Shown here: one piece after another, positions 20,788 through 31,168 of the stretch
Layout of the letters: every line of letters begins with the position of its first letter
Position numbering within the stretch: position 1 is the first letter of the stretch
Assembly: GCA_011109175.1 (NCBI GenBank)
Contig: RDEW01000023.1
Span: 623,358 to 656,107, forward strand
Direction: 5' to 3'
Length of the DNA stretch: 32,750 nucleotides
Origin: Dicyema japonicum
Taxonomy: Eukaryota > Dicyemida > Rhombozoa > Dicyemidae
Translations under genes and position numbers: made by a program
The notes under the pieces: model-generated
The model's database searches: none
What the model was told of the DNA's origin: nothing
Seen by the model: the letters and a program-made list of their open reading frames with translations, nothing else

Positions 20788-22015
20788 CTATGAAAGTACA
20801 CTGGTGACAGATGTGGAGTCTGATTGTAAGTGCCTCATGATCTTCCGTATGAGAGAATTCACACGATCCACCCTCGTTGTAGGATTGGCGAATCTCCAGT
20901 CAGAACAGGCATATTCAATCGTCGGCGCAATAACTTGGAGATATACTTTCCTGATACAAGCAATAGGAGGGAAGGGACTCTTCTTTACGATGGCTTTTAG
21001 GACGTTCCATTTTCGAAGACTTTTGGTTAACACATTTTCAATGTGACTGCTAAATGTCATCAAAGAGTCGAAAGTTACTCCAAGGATTTTCTGGATTCTT
21101 GTATAAGGGATGGGAATGTTTCCGAGGAATATCTCAAGTCCACCTTTAAATCTTTGTCCGTAGTAAATAGCGTGAACTTGAATGCAGACACAGACAGAAA
21201 ATTCATGGATAGCCAGTCACACACCTGGTTGTGGTGTAACTGAACCACCACCCTGGAGGGAGATTTGTCTCTTGCAGCGATAATCAAATCGTCCGCATAA
21301 GATAAAATCATGGTGTCCTGATCATAGTAGGTAAATCGTGTAGAAATAAGTTAATTAAGAGAGGATACAGAGGATTGTTTTGCGGAACACCATTGGGGAG
21401 TAGTCTTGATTTTAAAGTAATTTTGTCAATCCGGACCCTTCCGCGTCGCTCAATTAAGAAATTTTACAGCCATAGCTTGATGTTCGGATGTAAGTTGGGA
21501 GTAAAAATCTTATGCGTTAGGAGTTTCCTCGTAACAGAATCAAAGNACAGAGGATTGCCTTGCGGAACCCCATTGGGGAGTAGTCTAAATTTTGAAGTAA
21601 TTTTGTCAATCCGGACCCTTCCGCGTCGCCCAATTAACAAATTTTTCAGCCATAGTTTGATGTTCGGATGTAAGTTGGAATTAAAAATCTTTTGCGTTAG
21701 GAGTTTCCTCGTAACAGAATCAATGTATATCGATAGATTTTGGGGCTGTCCATAAGTGTGTTCTCATGTTGAAGCCGTCAGTAGTAAACTGAGAGATGGA
21801 ACCCAAATGAGTCGCTGTAGAACGGTCTGTTCTGAAGCCATTTTGAAATTGTGGTAGATGTAGAACAGGAGAAATGCGCATTAATACAAGCTTTTCCAGC
21901 ACTTTTGATACCTCAGGTTCGTGCCTGAAATCTAAGGTGTTTGAGGTGAATAGTGCAAACACCGTCGGGACCACAAGCACGAGTGAGACGTAGGAATTTA
22001 ATAGCCTTGTCAACT
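20788..22015 (-). pseudogene. LINE reverse transcriptase (Jockey/CR1-like), nearly complete core
   Basis: The minus strand from 22015 reads DKAIKFLRLTRACGPDGV and IHLKHL (RT start). It continues with SKVLEKLVLMRISPVL and FQNGFRTDRSTATHL (fingers), SIDI (block A), GVPQGNPL (block B, near 21560 and again in the tandem copy near 21385) and LSYADDLIIAARD near 21300 (block C, catalytic). The connection region from 21063 includes IRKVYLQVIAPTIEYACSDW. The order is correct for one RT. At least four frameshifts or stops kill it. The 180-bp tandem repeat with an n lies between blocks A and C, which may be an assembly error rather than a mutation. No RNase H is seen after it. Confidence 0.88.
21367..21725. 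repeat. Two-copy tandem duplication joined by a single n (unit about 180 bp)
   Basis: ACAGAGGATTG starts at 21367 and at 21547 with a lone n at 21546. Both copies end with CGTAACAGAATCAA. The copies differ at about ten positions. Each contains RT block B of the surrounding LINE, so the RT reads block B twice. Confidence 0.93.
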
Positions 22016-22370
22016 ATCTAGAAAATACGGGGAATCTATGGAGAATGAGACCGTCCCCGTTTTTACCAATTCTGTTGGATCTTTGAGGACCCTGAACGCT
22101 CCCGACAATGTTGGACGGGCAAAGCGTGTCGACACAAGTAGCGTACCAGACCAAAGGTTTCCCCTCTTCGAATGGAAAATTGTGATCCCGTCGGGACATT
22201 TTCCGTCTCCTCTGTACATGCCAACAGGTTCTAGTATAGCTGGGTTTTACGCAGACTCTAGGGCTCGCTTGACAATTCCGTTGATCGCCTTGTGTCTTGG
22301 GAATCGTCCTGCACTTCTTCGACTTGTTAACTACTTTTCTAAGCTGAGTCGTAATTATCTAATCTAGGAA
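22010..22370 (-). pseudogene. LINE C-terminal tail domain ('RPDG' type)
   Basis: The minus strand reads RSAGRFPRHKAINGIVKRAL, ESA, NPAILEPVGMYRGDGKCPDG, ITIFHSKRG, then after a frameshift KPLVWYATCVDTLCPSN. This matches a conserved segment seen at the end of many invertebrate LINE RT proteins: R-H-x-x-L-N-D-x-I-x-R-A-L, E-P-x-G-x-x-R-x-D-G-x-R-P-D-G, and L-V-W-D-x-T-C-V-D-T-x-A-P-S. Its biochemical role is not known to me; the shape suggests a nuclease-like fold. It lies 5' of an RT on the same strand, the reverse of the normal order, so it belongs to a different, adjacent element. Confidence 0.7.
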
Positions 22371-22537
22371 AGATAAGGTGGAGAGAACTTGAATTTGGAT
22401 TTTCAAAAACTACTTGTCTTGGGAATCGTCCTGCACTTCTTCGACTTGTTAACTACTTTTCTAAGCTGAGTCGTAATTATCTAATCTAGGAAAGATAAGG
22501 TGGAGAGAACTTGAATTTGGATTTTCAAAAACTACTT
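22293..22537. repeat. Two-copy tandem duplication, unit about 122 bp
   Basis: TGTCTTGGGAATCGTCCTGC starts at 22293 and at 22415. The copies appear identical over the unit. It duplicates the first part of the adjacent tail-domain fragment. Confidence 0.93.
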
Positions 22538-23103
22538 GAAGCAAAAGACGATGAATATGGAGAATCTATTTTACTAAAAATAGCTGAAATAGCATCTTAA
22601 TTATCGAGCGTCTTCTCTGGGAGCGTCCAAACTGACTGGCATCTCTAGTTCAATTACCATGTAAAGTGACATACTCACTAAACCAGCTTAATATAAGGTC
22701 ATTTAAGAAAAACACTTGATAAACTCAGAATTATGATAATTTCAACATTTCCAGAACTTTTGGGCAATCTCACTAACACGATCCACCAACGTACGAAATG
22801 CGTTGGGAATACAATTTTGAGACAGACATTGTTTAAGAGCAAAATCAGTTCAGAGATACAAATAAACAACATTTAGATCACTATACAGAAATTACCTCAC
22901 CAGCATCTAATATGGAAACACTTTAGATTGTCTTGTTACGTAATAAATTGTTTTTGTTCCAAAAAATTATTGTGATACAAAGTCCAGAAAAGTAGCTATT
23001 CGTATATGAAGTTAATTTTTATTTTTTTATCATATTTTTAATTTGTTTTTAAAACATTCAATATTTTTTCCTAGTGATTGAAGTTGGTTGCGTTTTTTGT
23101 ATT
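22538..23103. other. Spacer, nothing recognised
   Basis: AT-rich with short frames only. No shared repeat seen. Confidence 0.35.
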
Positions 23104-23301
23104 CTAATGAGCGACTGACAGAATGACTGGATCTTCGTAGTCACGGCGGTACGTTTCATAGTTCATTCGTATCATGGCCTCGAGAGGCATTGGTTTCTGG
23201 AACTCTGGAGAAATCCAGCGTTCCGGATTTTGAAGGCTCTTTTTCAACAAGCCTCGATCTTCATGACATTTGTCCAAGAGATGAATGGGCCTAAAAATCA
23301 C
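23104..23301 (-). pseudogene. Conserved coding fragment, second copy at 32215-32320; function unknown
   Basis: A 65-codon minus-strand frame reads DKCHEDRGLLKKSLQNPERW, ISPEFQKPMPLEAMIRMNYE, then TYRRDYEDPVILSVAH and a stop. The fragment at 32215-32320 keeps the same pattern (RW...F-x-x-P-x-P-L-x-A-x-IRMN...RDYEDP) with a stop in it. Two copies with similar residues show that this was protein-coding. I cannot name the family. It is hydrophilic with no membrane segment. Confidence 0.5.
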
Positions 23302-23795
23302 ATGCGTAAGAAATCATTGTTCAATGTATTGTTTGTATATAGTACTAAAAATTGGATGATTTCTGTACTTCCATTAGCAAGTGAGACTGTTCAAGACATA
23401 TACTTCTTTTTTGCATTTTGTTATAACGTTTTCTACATATCTTACCATTATTACGACACTCAAGAAGCTATCAATCGCATGCATTTGAATAGCTGAGACA
23501 GAAAATTCTGTATTTGACCATAAACTGTCAGGTTGGGGGTCTTCTTTATTATAAGAGAGTTTATTGTATTCAATAGTCTGCTGAGGACCATAAAATCAAC
23601 GAAAATGTTTAATAGTGTTCCTTTTCGAACTACAAACAGACGATTGATCTTTTTGAGATGCTGTGTGCTGAGAATCAGTATTATTGGCTCATCACTAGGG
23701 CGATTTTTATAAAGTCAAAAATTCATATGTTCTTTAAAATTCTGTCTCACGGAACAAGTGCCTTTCTGTGTCTCACGGAAACTCACTTTTGTCTA

Positions 23796-24325
23796 TGTGG
23801 GTGGATGCGAAAAGCTTACGATTCAGTTGATCATTTTTACCTTGTCGAGTGCCTACACAGTCTGTGTATGCCTGTGTGGTTCATCAGCTTTGTAGTGGCT
23901 GTGATGAATAGGTGGAGTATTCATCTGAACTATAATAGGCACCGGATAGGCGAGGTAAAACTCAAGAGGGGGATCCTTCAGGTGGATAGCATGTCTCCGC
24001 TGCTCTTTGTTCTCTGTTTGGAGCCATGGAGTCGCCGTCCCAATGACCGGTTTGAACAAATACCCGTTCATTGTGAGGGGGTTTGTTTCAGTACAGATCA
24101 CCTTTACTTGATCGATGACCTGACGATGTATGCTCTAATCCATAAGGGTCTGTTCCGGGGAATTCTTTGAAAGTATAGGACTAGATTTGAATTATTCAAA
24201 ATCTGCGACTAACACGAAAGTATGTAGCGAGTTAGTAAGAGTCCTAGAGGAACACGAAGGATATAAGTATCTGGGTGTTACCTTTAACTTTTTTCTCGGT
24301 GTATCCGGGGTTAATAAATTAAATT
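23796..24325 (+). pseudogene. R2/Dong-like LINE reverse transcriptase, best-kept RT in the window
   Basis: The plus-strand 170-codon frame (23658-24170) contains WMRKAYDSVDHFYLVECL (block A), MNRWSIHLNYN, GEVKLKRGILQVDSMSPLLF (block B, where the family reads RGI-x-QGDS-x-SPLLF) and HLYLIDDLTMYA (block C, IDD in place of YADD). After one frameshift near 24170 it continues with IGLDLNYSKSATNTKVCSEL and EEHEGYKYLGVTF to a TAA near 24325. 'EGYKYLG' and 'RGI-QGD-LSPLLF' mark the R2/NeSL/Dong side of LINEs, distinct from the Jockey-like remnants nearby. QGDS has become QVDS. A restriction-like endonuclease, expected C-terminally, was not found. Confidence 0.85.
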
Positions 24326-25146
24326 AATAACGTGCTTATTATTTAATTGGTAAATCAGTTGGTTCTTAGCAGACTAAATAGACATTTTACATCCAAGCAT
24401 CCGGACTATTCCAAAAAATCTGTGGATTATTTTATGCATTTGAAAAACAACACAAATTTTATTTAGTTTTTATTATGCATTTTAGATCCAGTCAAATGTC
24501 GTTTAGTGATACTATTGAGTTCAACTGAATCATTAAAATGTTCATATTTGATTTTTGAATTTATTTCAAAATTATTGAAACCTCATACAATTATAAAAAT
24601 GATAATCCCTGATTATCGTATCACATTCTGACTATGTTTGGTCATAAATATGAACAAAAATAATGATATACCTTTTTCAGATAATACTGTTTAATGTAGG
24701 ATTTGTTATTTGTCGGAGAATATTGAAAACAATGTTTTATTTTCTATTAAGAAACTCGTTTTTCATTACAACTTGTCCATTAAATTGCCAATTTTTGTAC
24801 TCACTTTTACGTAGCCGAAAAAAATTTAAATTTTCATTTTTTACGATTAGTCTGCCGCAAGAATTATTTTCTGAAAACCTCTGATTTAAAGACAAGATAT
24901 TTTCTATATTTTTTCATGGATGAAGTGTTATACAATTAATCAAATAAATAATCTCAAAATTGTGACTTACAAAAAGTAAATATTAATAATTTAAATTGTT
25001 ACGTCTTAATGAATTGTTACGTGTTCGCCGTCGTTTAATTATAAAAAAGATTCCACAGATAATTGTAATTCCACCAATTACACAAATCTCCATTATATAT
25101 TTGTTATCTAAAGTTATATATTTATGTACTTTTTTGAATAATAATA
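24326..25146. other. AT-rich spacer, nothing recognised
   Basis: A 73-codon plus-strand frame at 24663-24884 is hydrophobic and Phe/Leu-rich, as expected from A/T composition. I do not call it a gene. Confidence 0.4.
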
Positions 25147-25330
25147 GTTGTTGAAGTATATATTATGCTTTTTTATGTGAATAATGCCGTTGACTGTAAT
25201 TTGAGATTTTTTCTTATATCATTTTGACATTCGAGTTCGTTGTTGAAGTATATATTATGCTTTTTTATGTGAATAATGCCGTTGACTGTAATTTGAGATT
25301 TTTTCTTATATCATTTTGACATTCGAGTTC
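25147..25330. repeat. Two-copy tandem duplication, unit 92 bp
   Basis: GTTGTTGAAGTATATATTAT starts at 25147 and at 25239. The copies look identical, ending GACATTCGAGTTC. No n between them. Confidence 0.95.
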
Positions 25331-25609
25331 TACACTTATAATAACTGTTATTTGTGAATTTTTCTGGAGAATCAAATAATCTATCAGGATCTAAGTTAAT
25401 AAACAAATTTCTGAACATATATGGTTGTATGCTAATAATTCTAAACGAACAGATAATAAACGTTCTGTTGTAATAGATTTGTTAGTAAATATAAATTTTA
25501 TGTCATTTTTCTTCTATAAAAACATAACTTCACCATATTCAATATTTTTTAATTCAAATTGATAAATTCTGAAAATAATAATGATAACAGTTTTTTACGG
25601 AGACGTAGT

Positions 25610-25760
25610 ATTAGTTCTGCATAGGCAGGAGACACACTTTATTTAAGTAAAGAACAGTTAATTTTAAATAATTGTAGAACCAAGAAATGATATTCACTTC
25701 TATTTTCTTTTTCTTGTGTGTGGGTTTTTTTTGACAATCCAGTCGTCCTCTTTTTTTCAG
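25610..25760 (-). pseudogene. LINE endonuclease fragment, paralogous to 11810-11960
   Basis: This stretch aligns by eye with 11810-11960: shared AGACACACTTTATTTAA-like start, GTAGAACCAAGAAATG and TTGACAATCCAGT. In the same frame the minus strand recalls the K-x-HT-x-x-K-x-K segment. It shows that this LINE family has at least two copies here. Confidence 0.6.
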
Positions 25761-25782
25761 TCTGGATCACTTAGCCTATTCT

Positions 25783-26139
25783 TCATAAAGATTTTTTTTC
25801 AATACAAAGCTTTCTTTTGTAAGTGTAAAACAACATGACAGAGGACTTTGTTTCTGGTGTGTCGAGTCTTCGCTTCAAGAGACATAGTTCCAGCTTGTCA
25901 AGCATTTGTCGAGCAGACTGAGTCGCTGATTGAATGTTTCTGAATTTGGAGGCAAGAATGATATCGTCGTCATAGGAAAAAATTAAACAGTTATCATTAG
26001 GTTTGTGGCATGTCGTTTTGTAAAGATTGATGAGTTGATTTGATGTTGTTGCAGAGTTCAGATAGGAGATGTTTTGATGGCTTTCTATTAAAAATACAGT
26101 CTCACTCAAATAGTCGGTCTCTATCTGTCTTATATACAC
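25783..26139 (-). pseudogene. LINE reverse transcriptase fragment (YDDD)
   Basis: An open 118-codon minus-strand frame reads DYLSETVFLIESHQNISYLN, then NDNCLIFSYDDDIILASKFR and SARQMLDKLELCL. FSYDDDIILA is RT block C, normally YADD, here with Ala changed to Asp. The catalytic Asp pair is still present. Blocks A and B are not readable upstream, where the sequence changes at 26148 to the inverted repeat fragment. The long open frame makes it one of the less decayed pieces. Confidence 0.75.
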
Positions 26140-26147
26140 ATACCAAA

Positions 26148-26532
26148 ATTCATGATTTTAATAATGAACATAAAATTTACGATGATTTTTGTCATATTTC
26201 CATCGACCTTGAAAAAGTCCAGATATGCAGTTGGGTTCACTAGATTCCTTATGGGAATTGTTCAGATACAATAGTGTCTGAAAAGTAGCTAGAGGGGAAA
26301 GAATTTTGTCTTCTCTGTATTTTTTATTCAAAATTTGACTCCATCAGAGAAAAAACAAAATAAAATTGGCATCGTCACGTTTTCTGTCTGATAATGATTA
26401 GGGTCATACTTTGGAATATATCTTAGATATATTATAGTTGAAAGCAATTCATTTTAAAAATAGACCGAGGAAACTGCCGCTTTATATTTTTTGCCTTTTG
26501 TCATTTTTATTAACATCTTAGGTGGCATTGCT
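26148..26532 (+). repeat. Third, inverted partial copy of the 3.4-kb block
   Basis: Reverse-complement match to about 8983-9345 and 15168-15535: from CATGATTTTAATAATGAACA-like sequence through TCTGATAATGATTAGG and ATAGACCGAGGAAACTGCCG to CATCTTAGGTGGCATTG. It is bounded on the left by the RT fragment and on the right by unique sequence. No target-site duplication or terminal inverted repeat is evident. Confidence 0.88.
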
Positions 26533-27224
26533 ACCTCTCATGATCGAGAGCCTAATCTTCCGTAGACATCTTTGCATTTTAGACTTTCCCCAGCTAACTC
26601 ACATAAGTCGCCTGATCAGTCAGATTAGCTTTGCTGTGTCGGGGTCAAGCACGCTAAACTATTCTTTGGGTTATACGTGGATTTTTAACATTACTTAATG
26701 AAAACCATCTTTTTTAATCTATTTTGTAATCTGAATGCAATATTTATTTACCCCTAGTTTTTTTTCAATAAAGAAATCTGGTGGCTATTTCTAAATAGAA
26801 CATTAAAAAGAAATATTGACTCCACTCTACCAGGCGATAATTTCTATTCCAGCCTTGTTCTCACTTTTCAAAAATATGTCCTCATACCGACACATGGGAA
26901 GAAAAACTGATTTTAGTGTTCTGAATAAATTCAAACAGTAATTGGTTAATCTACCTGCATTTCTAGTAAAACATGATTGACACCAGCTTGAATCGGCAAA
27001 CCCACTATTAACTACTCTACTCTATCCCGAATATCTAAACAAGACGATTAAACCAAAATGTATGATAATGGCCTCCTCAATCTGTTATTTGAAGACATCT
27101 CCCTTTAAATATTGACACTTTTCGTCAACTTCTCGAGTCTCCAAAATCTCAGATATTTTAAAATTTTAAAGTTTTCTTAAATCAATAAAGTCAGTTATTT
27201 TAAAACAAATTCTTTATTATAACT
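26533..27224. other. Spacer, nothing recognised
   Basis: A/T-rich. One short minus-strand frame (TLKSVFLPMCRYEDIFLKS) looks protein-like but is too short to assign. Confidence 0.35.
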
Positions 27225-27395
27225 TCCAGGCATTAGGAGTTACCTTTATGATTGAGAGCCATATGTTCTAGAAGTGCAATCGTGTCTATCTAGGCTCTTC
27301 CTTCAGCAGTTCTGCAAACAGGGCGATTAACCTGAAAAACTCAGACGTGCTCGGGCAAAGTACGTTAGACGTTTTAAAAAGATCGGCTGGAATGT
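27225..27395 (-). pseudogene. LINE-associated fragment, same family as 11130-11340
   Basis: The minus strand reads TSEFFRLIALFAELLKEEPR, stop, TRLHF, stop, NIWLSIIKVTPNAW. It shares E-F-x-R-L-I, K-x-E-P-R and I-I-K with the other copy. Family unknown. Confidence 0.45.
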
Positions 27396-28360
27396 GAACC
27401 GATCCCAAATGCCGCAGTACATCCATCTTTTCAAATTTTCAGCAGTATTCGTTGCCTAAATAACTTAAGGAGATTCGCGTTTGAGAAAGTGTCCATGCAC
27501 CTTCAATCCCAAGCATGACAGTTTAGTTGGCTCTACGGCGATGTTTCTCAACGGGGTCTCCTGAAAAATTCAGAGGTTCTCCATGATTTTAAATTTAAAA
27601 ATATATAAAATTATATTTTAAAAATTTTATAATATTTGCATTGTAAATTTGTCGCAGTGTGTTTTCATGCTGGCTAAGTTGCTTTATCTCGTTGATATTT
27701 CCTTATATGTACTTGCAACACTGCTTTTAAGGACTCTACAGTTAATTCACGAGGAATAGTGAGGCATTGAGTTTTTCATAATAAAAAGTACTGGGTTTAT
27801 TAATTTAATAAGTGAAACTTTGGAAATCTTCGACTCAACGGGGACACGACATGTGTATTTTAGAAGTGGAAGAGTGTTTGATGTACTAGCCATTCTATAC
27901 AACTGTGTGATGACTACCACAGTTAACTGTTAGTGTTTTATGAGATTGTTGGGAATTTAGGACTCGACTGTGTTTGCAACTAATCAATGTCTTCTAAAGC
28001 ATAGTGATTAGTGGACAGAAGAGAATAACCTATGCACAAATGTAATTCTTGTCGAAGTATTTTTTGTTACATATCAGTGTCTTTTTTTTAGGGATGTCAA
28101 AAAAGGGAAATCAGTTAATTTTTGATGTTTTGGAATAGCTAAATGTTCATTTTAGTGTAGGAATCATACAAACAAGGAGACGTAATTGCTATATACGGGA
28201 GATTTAGGTACATTTTTTCTTAGTGGTCTGTGGAAAGGTGAATTAACGAGTGATTATTAGATAGAAGTCTTGTAGGAAGTGAACAATCAAACTAAAGGAC
28301 ATAAAAATATATAAACTCCCGGATTAGAAGGATTTGGTAGTATAGAACTGGTAATAATAA
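27396..28360. other. Spacer, nothing recognised
   Basis: No coherent frame. 27590-27650 is almost pure A/T. Confidence 0.35.
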
Positions 28361-28640
28361 AATAATAAAGGAAAGGTTCGAGTTAGGGCATCGAAATTTG
28401 TATCAAAGTATCATATAGTAAACTCCAGTCAAGAACTGCATATTATACAGGAAAAGACATAATATTTTTATGTAATAGTCCACATGTAATAATTTTAAAA
28501 AATAATAAAGGAAAGGTTCGAGTTAAGGCATCGAAATTTGTATCAAAGTATCATATAGTAAACTCCAGTCAAGAACTGCATATTATACAGGAAAAGACAT
28601 AATATTTTTATGTAATAGTCCACATGTAATAATTTTAAAA
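28361..28640. repeat. Two-copy tandem duplication, unit 140 bp
   Basis: AATAATAAAGGAAAGGTTCG starts at 28361 and at 28501. The copies differ at about one base (GTTAGGG against GTTAAGG). No n between them. Confidence 0.95.
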
Positions 28641-29999
28641 TTATTAAACCAAAAAATTAAATTTAAATTTAAAAAAAATATTAAAAATAAAGTGATTATT
28701 ATTGATTACATTCAAACACTGACGATATATCTATCAACTAGTGGAGGTCACTTTGTGAGGATAATCATGTGCTATATTACGATACAAGTCAATCTTTTAC
28801 TTAATTTAAGAAGCATTTCTCCGAGGAGACAACCAGATTTTCTTTGGGATGTGTTATAATGGCTATTGGGTACCTGACACTAATGGTATTGTCTCACTAA
28901 ACTGTAGGACCTGAATAAGTTTGGAAACCTCTGGTCTACAGAGACATAAAGTTGAAAACCTAATGATTGACTTACAGGGATACATTAAAATGGTTAATTT
29001 CCTCTCATTTTAGGATGACTTTGGATTTGCTCAGAAACATTCTAAAGGCTGTAGAACATAGACATTCTATTGTATTTCTGAATATGTAACCTTTGAAATA
29101 ATCCTCAACATAGTCTATGATTGCTGTAGATTATTGGTCTTTGGGGATTATATTTGAGTTACTAACTGAAGGTAATCATATTCACTCATTACAGTCTCCC
29201 ATTTGTTGGCAAAGAATTATTATTAATATACAAACAAATCTTTAATGGAGTGGCACCCATTAACTATCCTCAATATTTTGGCAAACGAGTTCGTAGTTTG
29301 ATGTCCTCAGTATGTAAAACGTCATTTTTAGAACGTTTTGGATAAACTAAAAATAATTTTGATTAGATTAAAACACATCTGTATATTCTATCTTTTATAT
29401 TTCAGGGATTTGATTGACCAAAGCTCTCTTCTTTAATCTTAAAAATAGTTACTCCCCATTGTATTGATTCCTGTGAGTTCTAGATTAAATCTCCATTGAT
29501 ACCAGAAATTTCGATAAATTTCAAACATAATATGATTTACCTCATGAACTTTCTGGATGAGACCTGAATTCTAATTATTTACATTGCTTAAATAACATAT
29601 TGCCGTAAATTTATAAATTCTCACTTTTTCGACAAAAGTACACTAAAATCTAACAACCAGCGAGAGTTGTGACTTCTTTAAAAATCTGATGTTCATTATA
29701 GGAGGAAAGGAAGGACGTCAGCAATGTCAAGTTGCTGGTAAGAGTCTTCTGCACGTCGTTTCTTCCATTCGGAATCAGTTGCTGCCGGGCACCCTTCTAT
29801 GGCCCAACATTCAAAAGTTACTAGTAACTGAACTAATTAGGTGATAACGCTAACTATTGAAATCAGTCTCTGCTGAACACCCTTTTATCCCGATTTGCAC
29901 AAGAGCAGAAAGATGGTCGTTTCATCGACACACCTATCTATGCCGAAATCAGTCGACTTTTTTAAGACAAAAGTACACTCCCAAATCTAATAAATGTGA
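28641..29999. other. Spacer, nothing confidently recognised
   Basis: AT-rich first half. Around 29700-29880 two diverged phrases, CAGTTGCTGCCGGGCACCCT and CAGTCTCTGCTGAACACCCT, lie about 90 bp apart. No family recognised. Confidence 0.35.
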
Positions 30000-30345
30000 T
30001 GAATGTATGGGTTTGCTTCAAGTGGATGGCACTTAACATGCGTATATTCCTACTACTGAAATAAGGGAAACTCTTTAGGATATGGCTGTAGGGAAATAGT
30101 GTTGCTCAGAAATCTGAACAATTATTTTTTGATCAAATTGAAGTTTGTAATTCTACACAAGATCTCGTCAGACCGGTTGAGAATTGTCAGATGATGGTTG
30201 CTACAGAAGAGCTCTCGAATTTCCATGTCAAGTTAAGATCATTCCCGTGGTTTTTACTTGGATGGAGTTGTTCCAAAATGTTATTGTTTGTGATATATAG
30301 GAGAGTGGATGAAAATTGCAGTTTTATTTTTGGTGATTGAGATTT
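30000..30345 (+). pseudogene. Possible decayed exons, function unknown
   Basis: A plus-strand frame is open for about 84 codons up to a TGA near 30345, with SEQLFFDQIEVCNSTQDLV, RPVENCQMMVATEELSNFHV and a hydrophobic FPWFLLGWSCSKMLLFVI. Just upstream YIPTTEIRETL, stop, DMA can be joined in frame to KSEQLFF by removing a possible 22-nt GT...AG intron (GTAGGGAAAT...TGCTCAG, about 30089-30110). That size matches the CPSF3 micro-introns. I do not recognise the protein. Confidence 0.3.
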
Positions 30346-30562
30346 TTGGGAGGAGGTTTGTCTGGTTGANGTCAATGAACTATATTCCAACTTAAGTGAG
30401 ATGGCGATTTCGGAAAAGGGCCAATTTACATCAGCATCAATTTGTCAAGGGATGTTGAGGATTAAACGTTTTTTAGGTTTACCGATATGAATTTTACTAT
30501 ATAGTCGGTAATTTATTTTTTAAAAATTAATAAAATTTTTAATTATTTAAAAAATAAATAGA

Positions 30563-30902
30563 TAATAGCAGTTGAATTATACACGTTTTTATTCTTCTGT
30601 TGGCATTGGAGGCATTTTGAATAAATCTAATAAAGAAACGATATTAAAAAAACGTATTACAATCTACAATCTCTTTTTGATGTATCATTGAGTAGTCTAA
30701 TNTAATAGCAGTTGAATTATTCACGTTTTTATTCTTATGTTGGCATTGGAGCCAGTTATGTTGCCAGTGATCCTGGGGGTAATAATAATAATAATGTTGG
30801 CATTGGAGGCATTTTGAATAAATCTAATAAAGAAACAATATTCAAAAAACGTATTACAATCTACAGTAAAAGCTCTCTTTGATGTATCATTGCATAGTCT
30901 AA
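30563..30902. repeat. Two-copy tandem duplication joined by a single n, with an internal expansion
   Basis: TAATAGCAGTTGAATTAT starts at 30563 and at 30703, with a lone n at 30702. The second copy carries about 55 extra bases, including an (AAT)n run near 30781 and a second ATGTTGGCATTGGAG. The extra piece is itself a small duplication by slippage. Confidence 0.9.
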
Positions 30903-31168
30903 TCTCCTAGTGGATATTATATCGTGAACGTAGACACCTTGACCGAAATAACTCTATTTTGTGTGAAAGAGTACAACTGGTTTAGGACATAACATGCCTT
31001 CTAATTGTCATAACCTTCACATAACTCCCGATAAAGCAAACGTTTGGGCCACTGGTTGTATTCTTATTCATCTTTAGATATTTACAAAACAGTTGGGAAA
31101 TCTACTATCTTATGTAATGGTCTTTAAATTTGAACGAGATGTAGACAAAGGATTAACTATAATTATAT

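Noticed and set aside
22038-22367. 109-codon plus-strand frame as a gene
   Set aside because: The minus strand here encodes the recognisable LINE tail domain; the plus frame is its shadow.
24663-24884. 73-codon Phe/Leu-rich plus-strand frame as a membrane peptide
   Set aside because: The residue content is what A/T-rich DNA gives by chance, with no homologous copy or motif.
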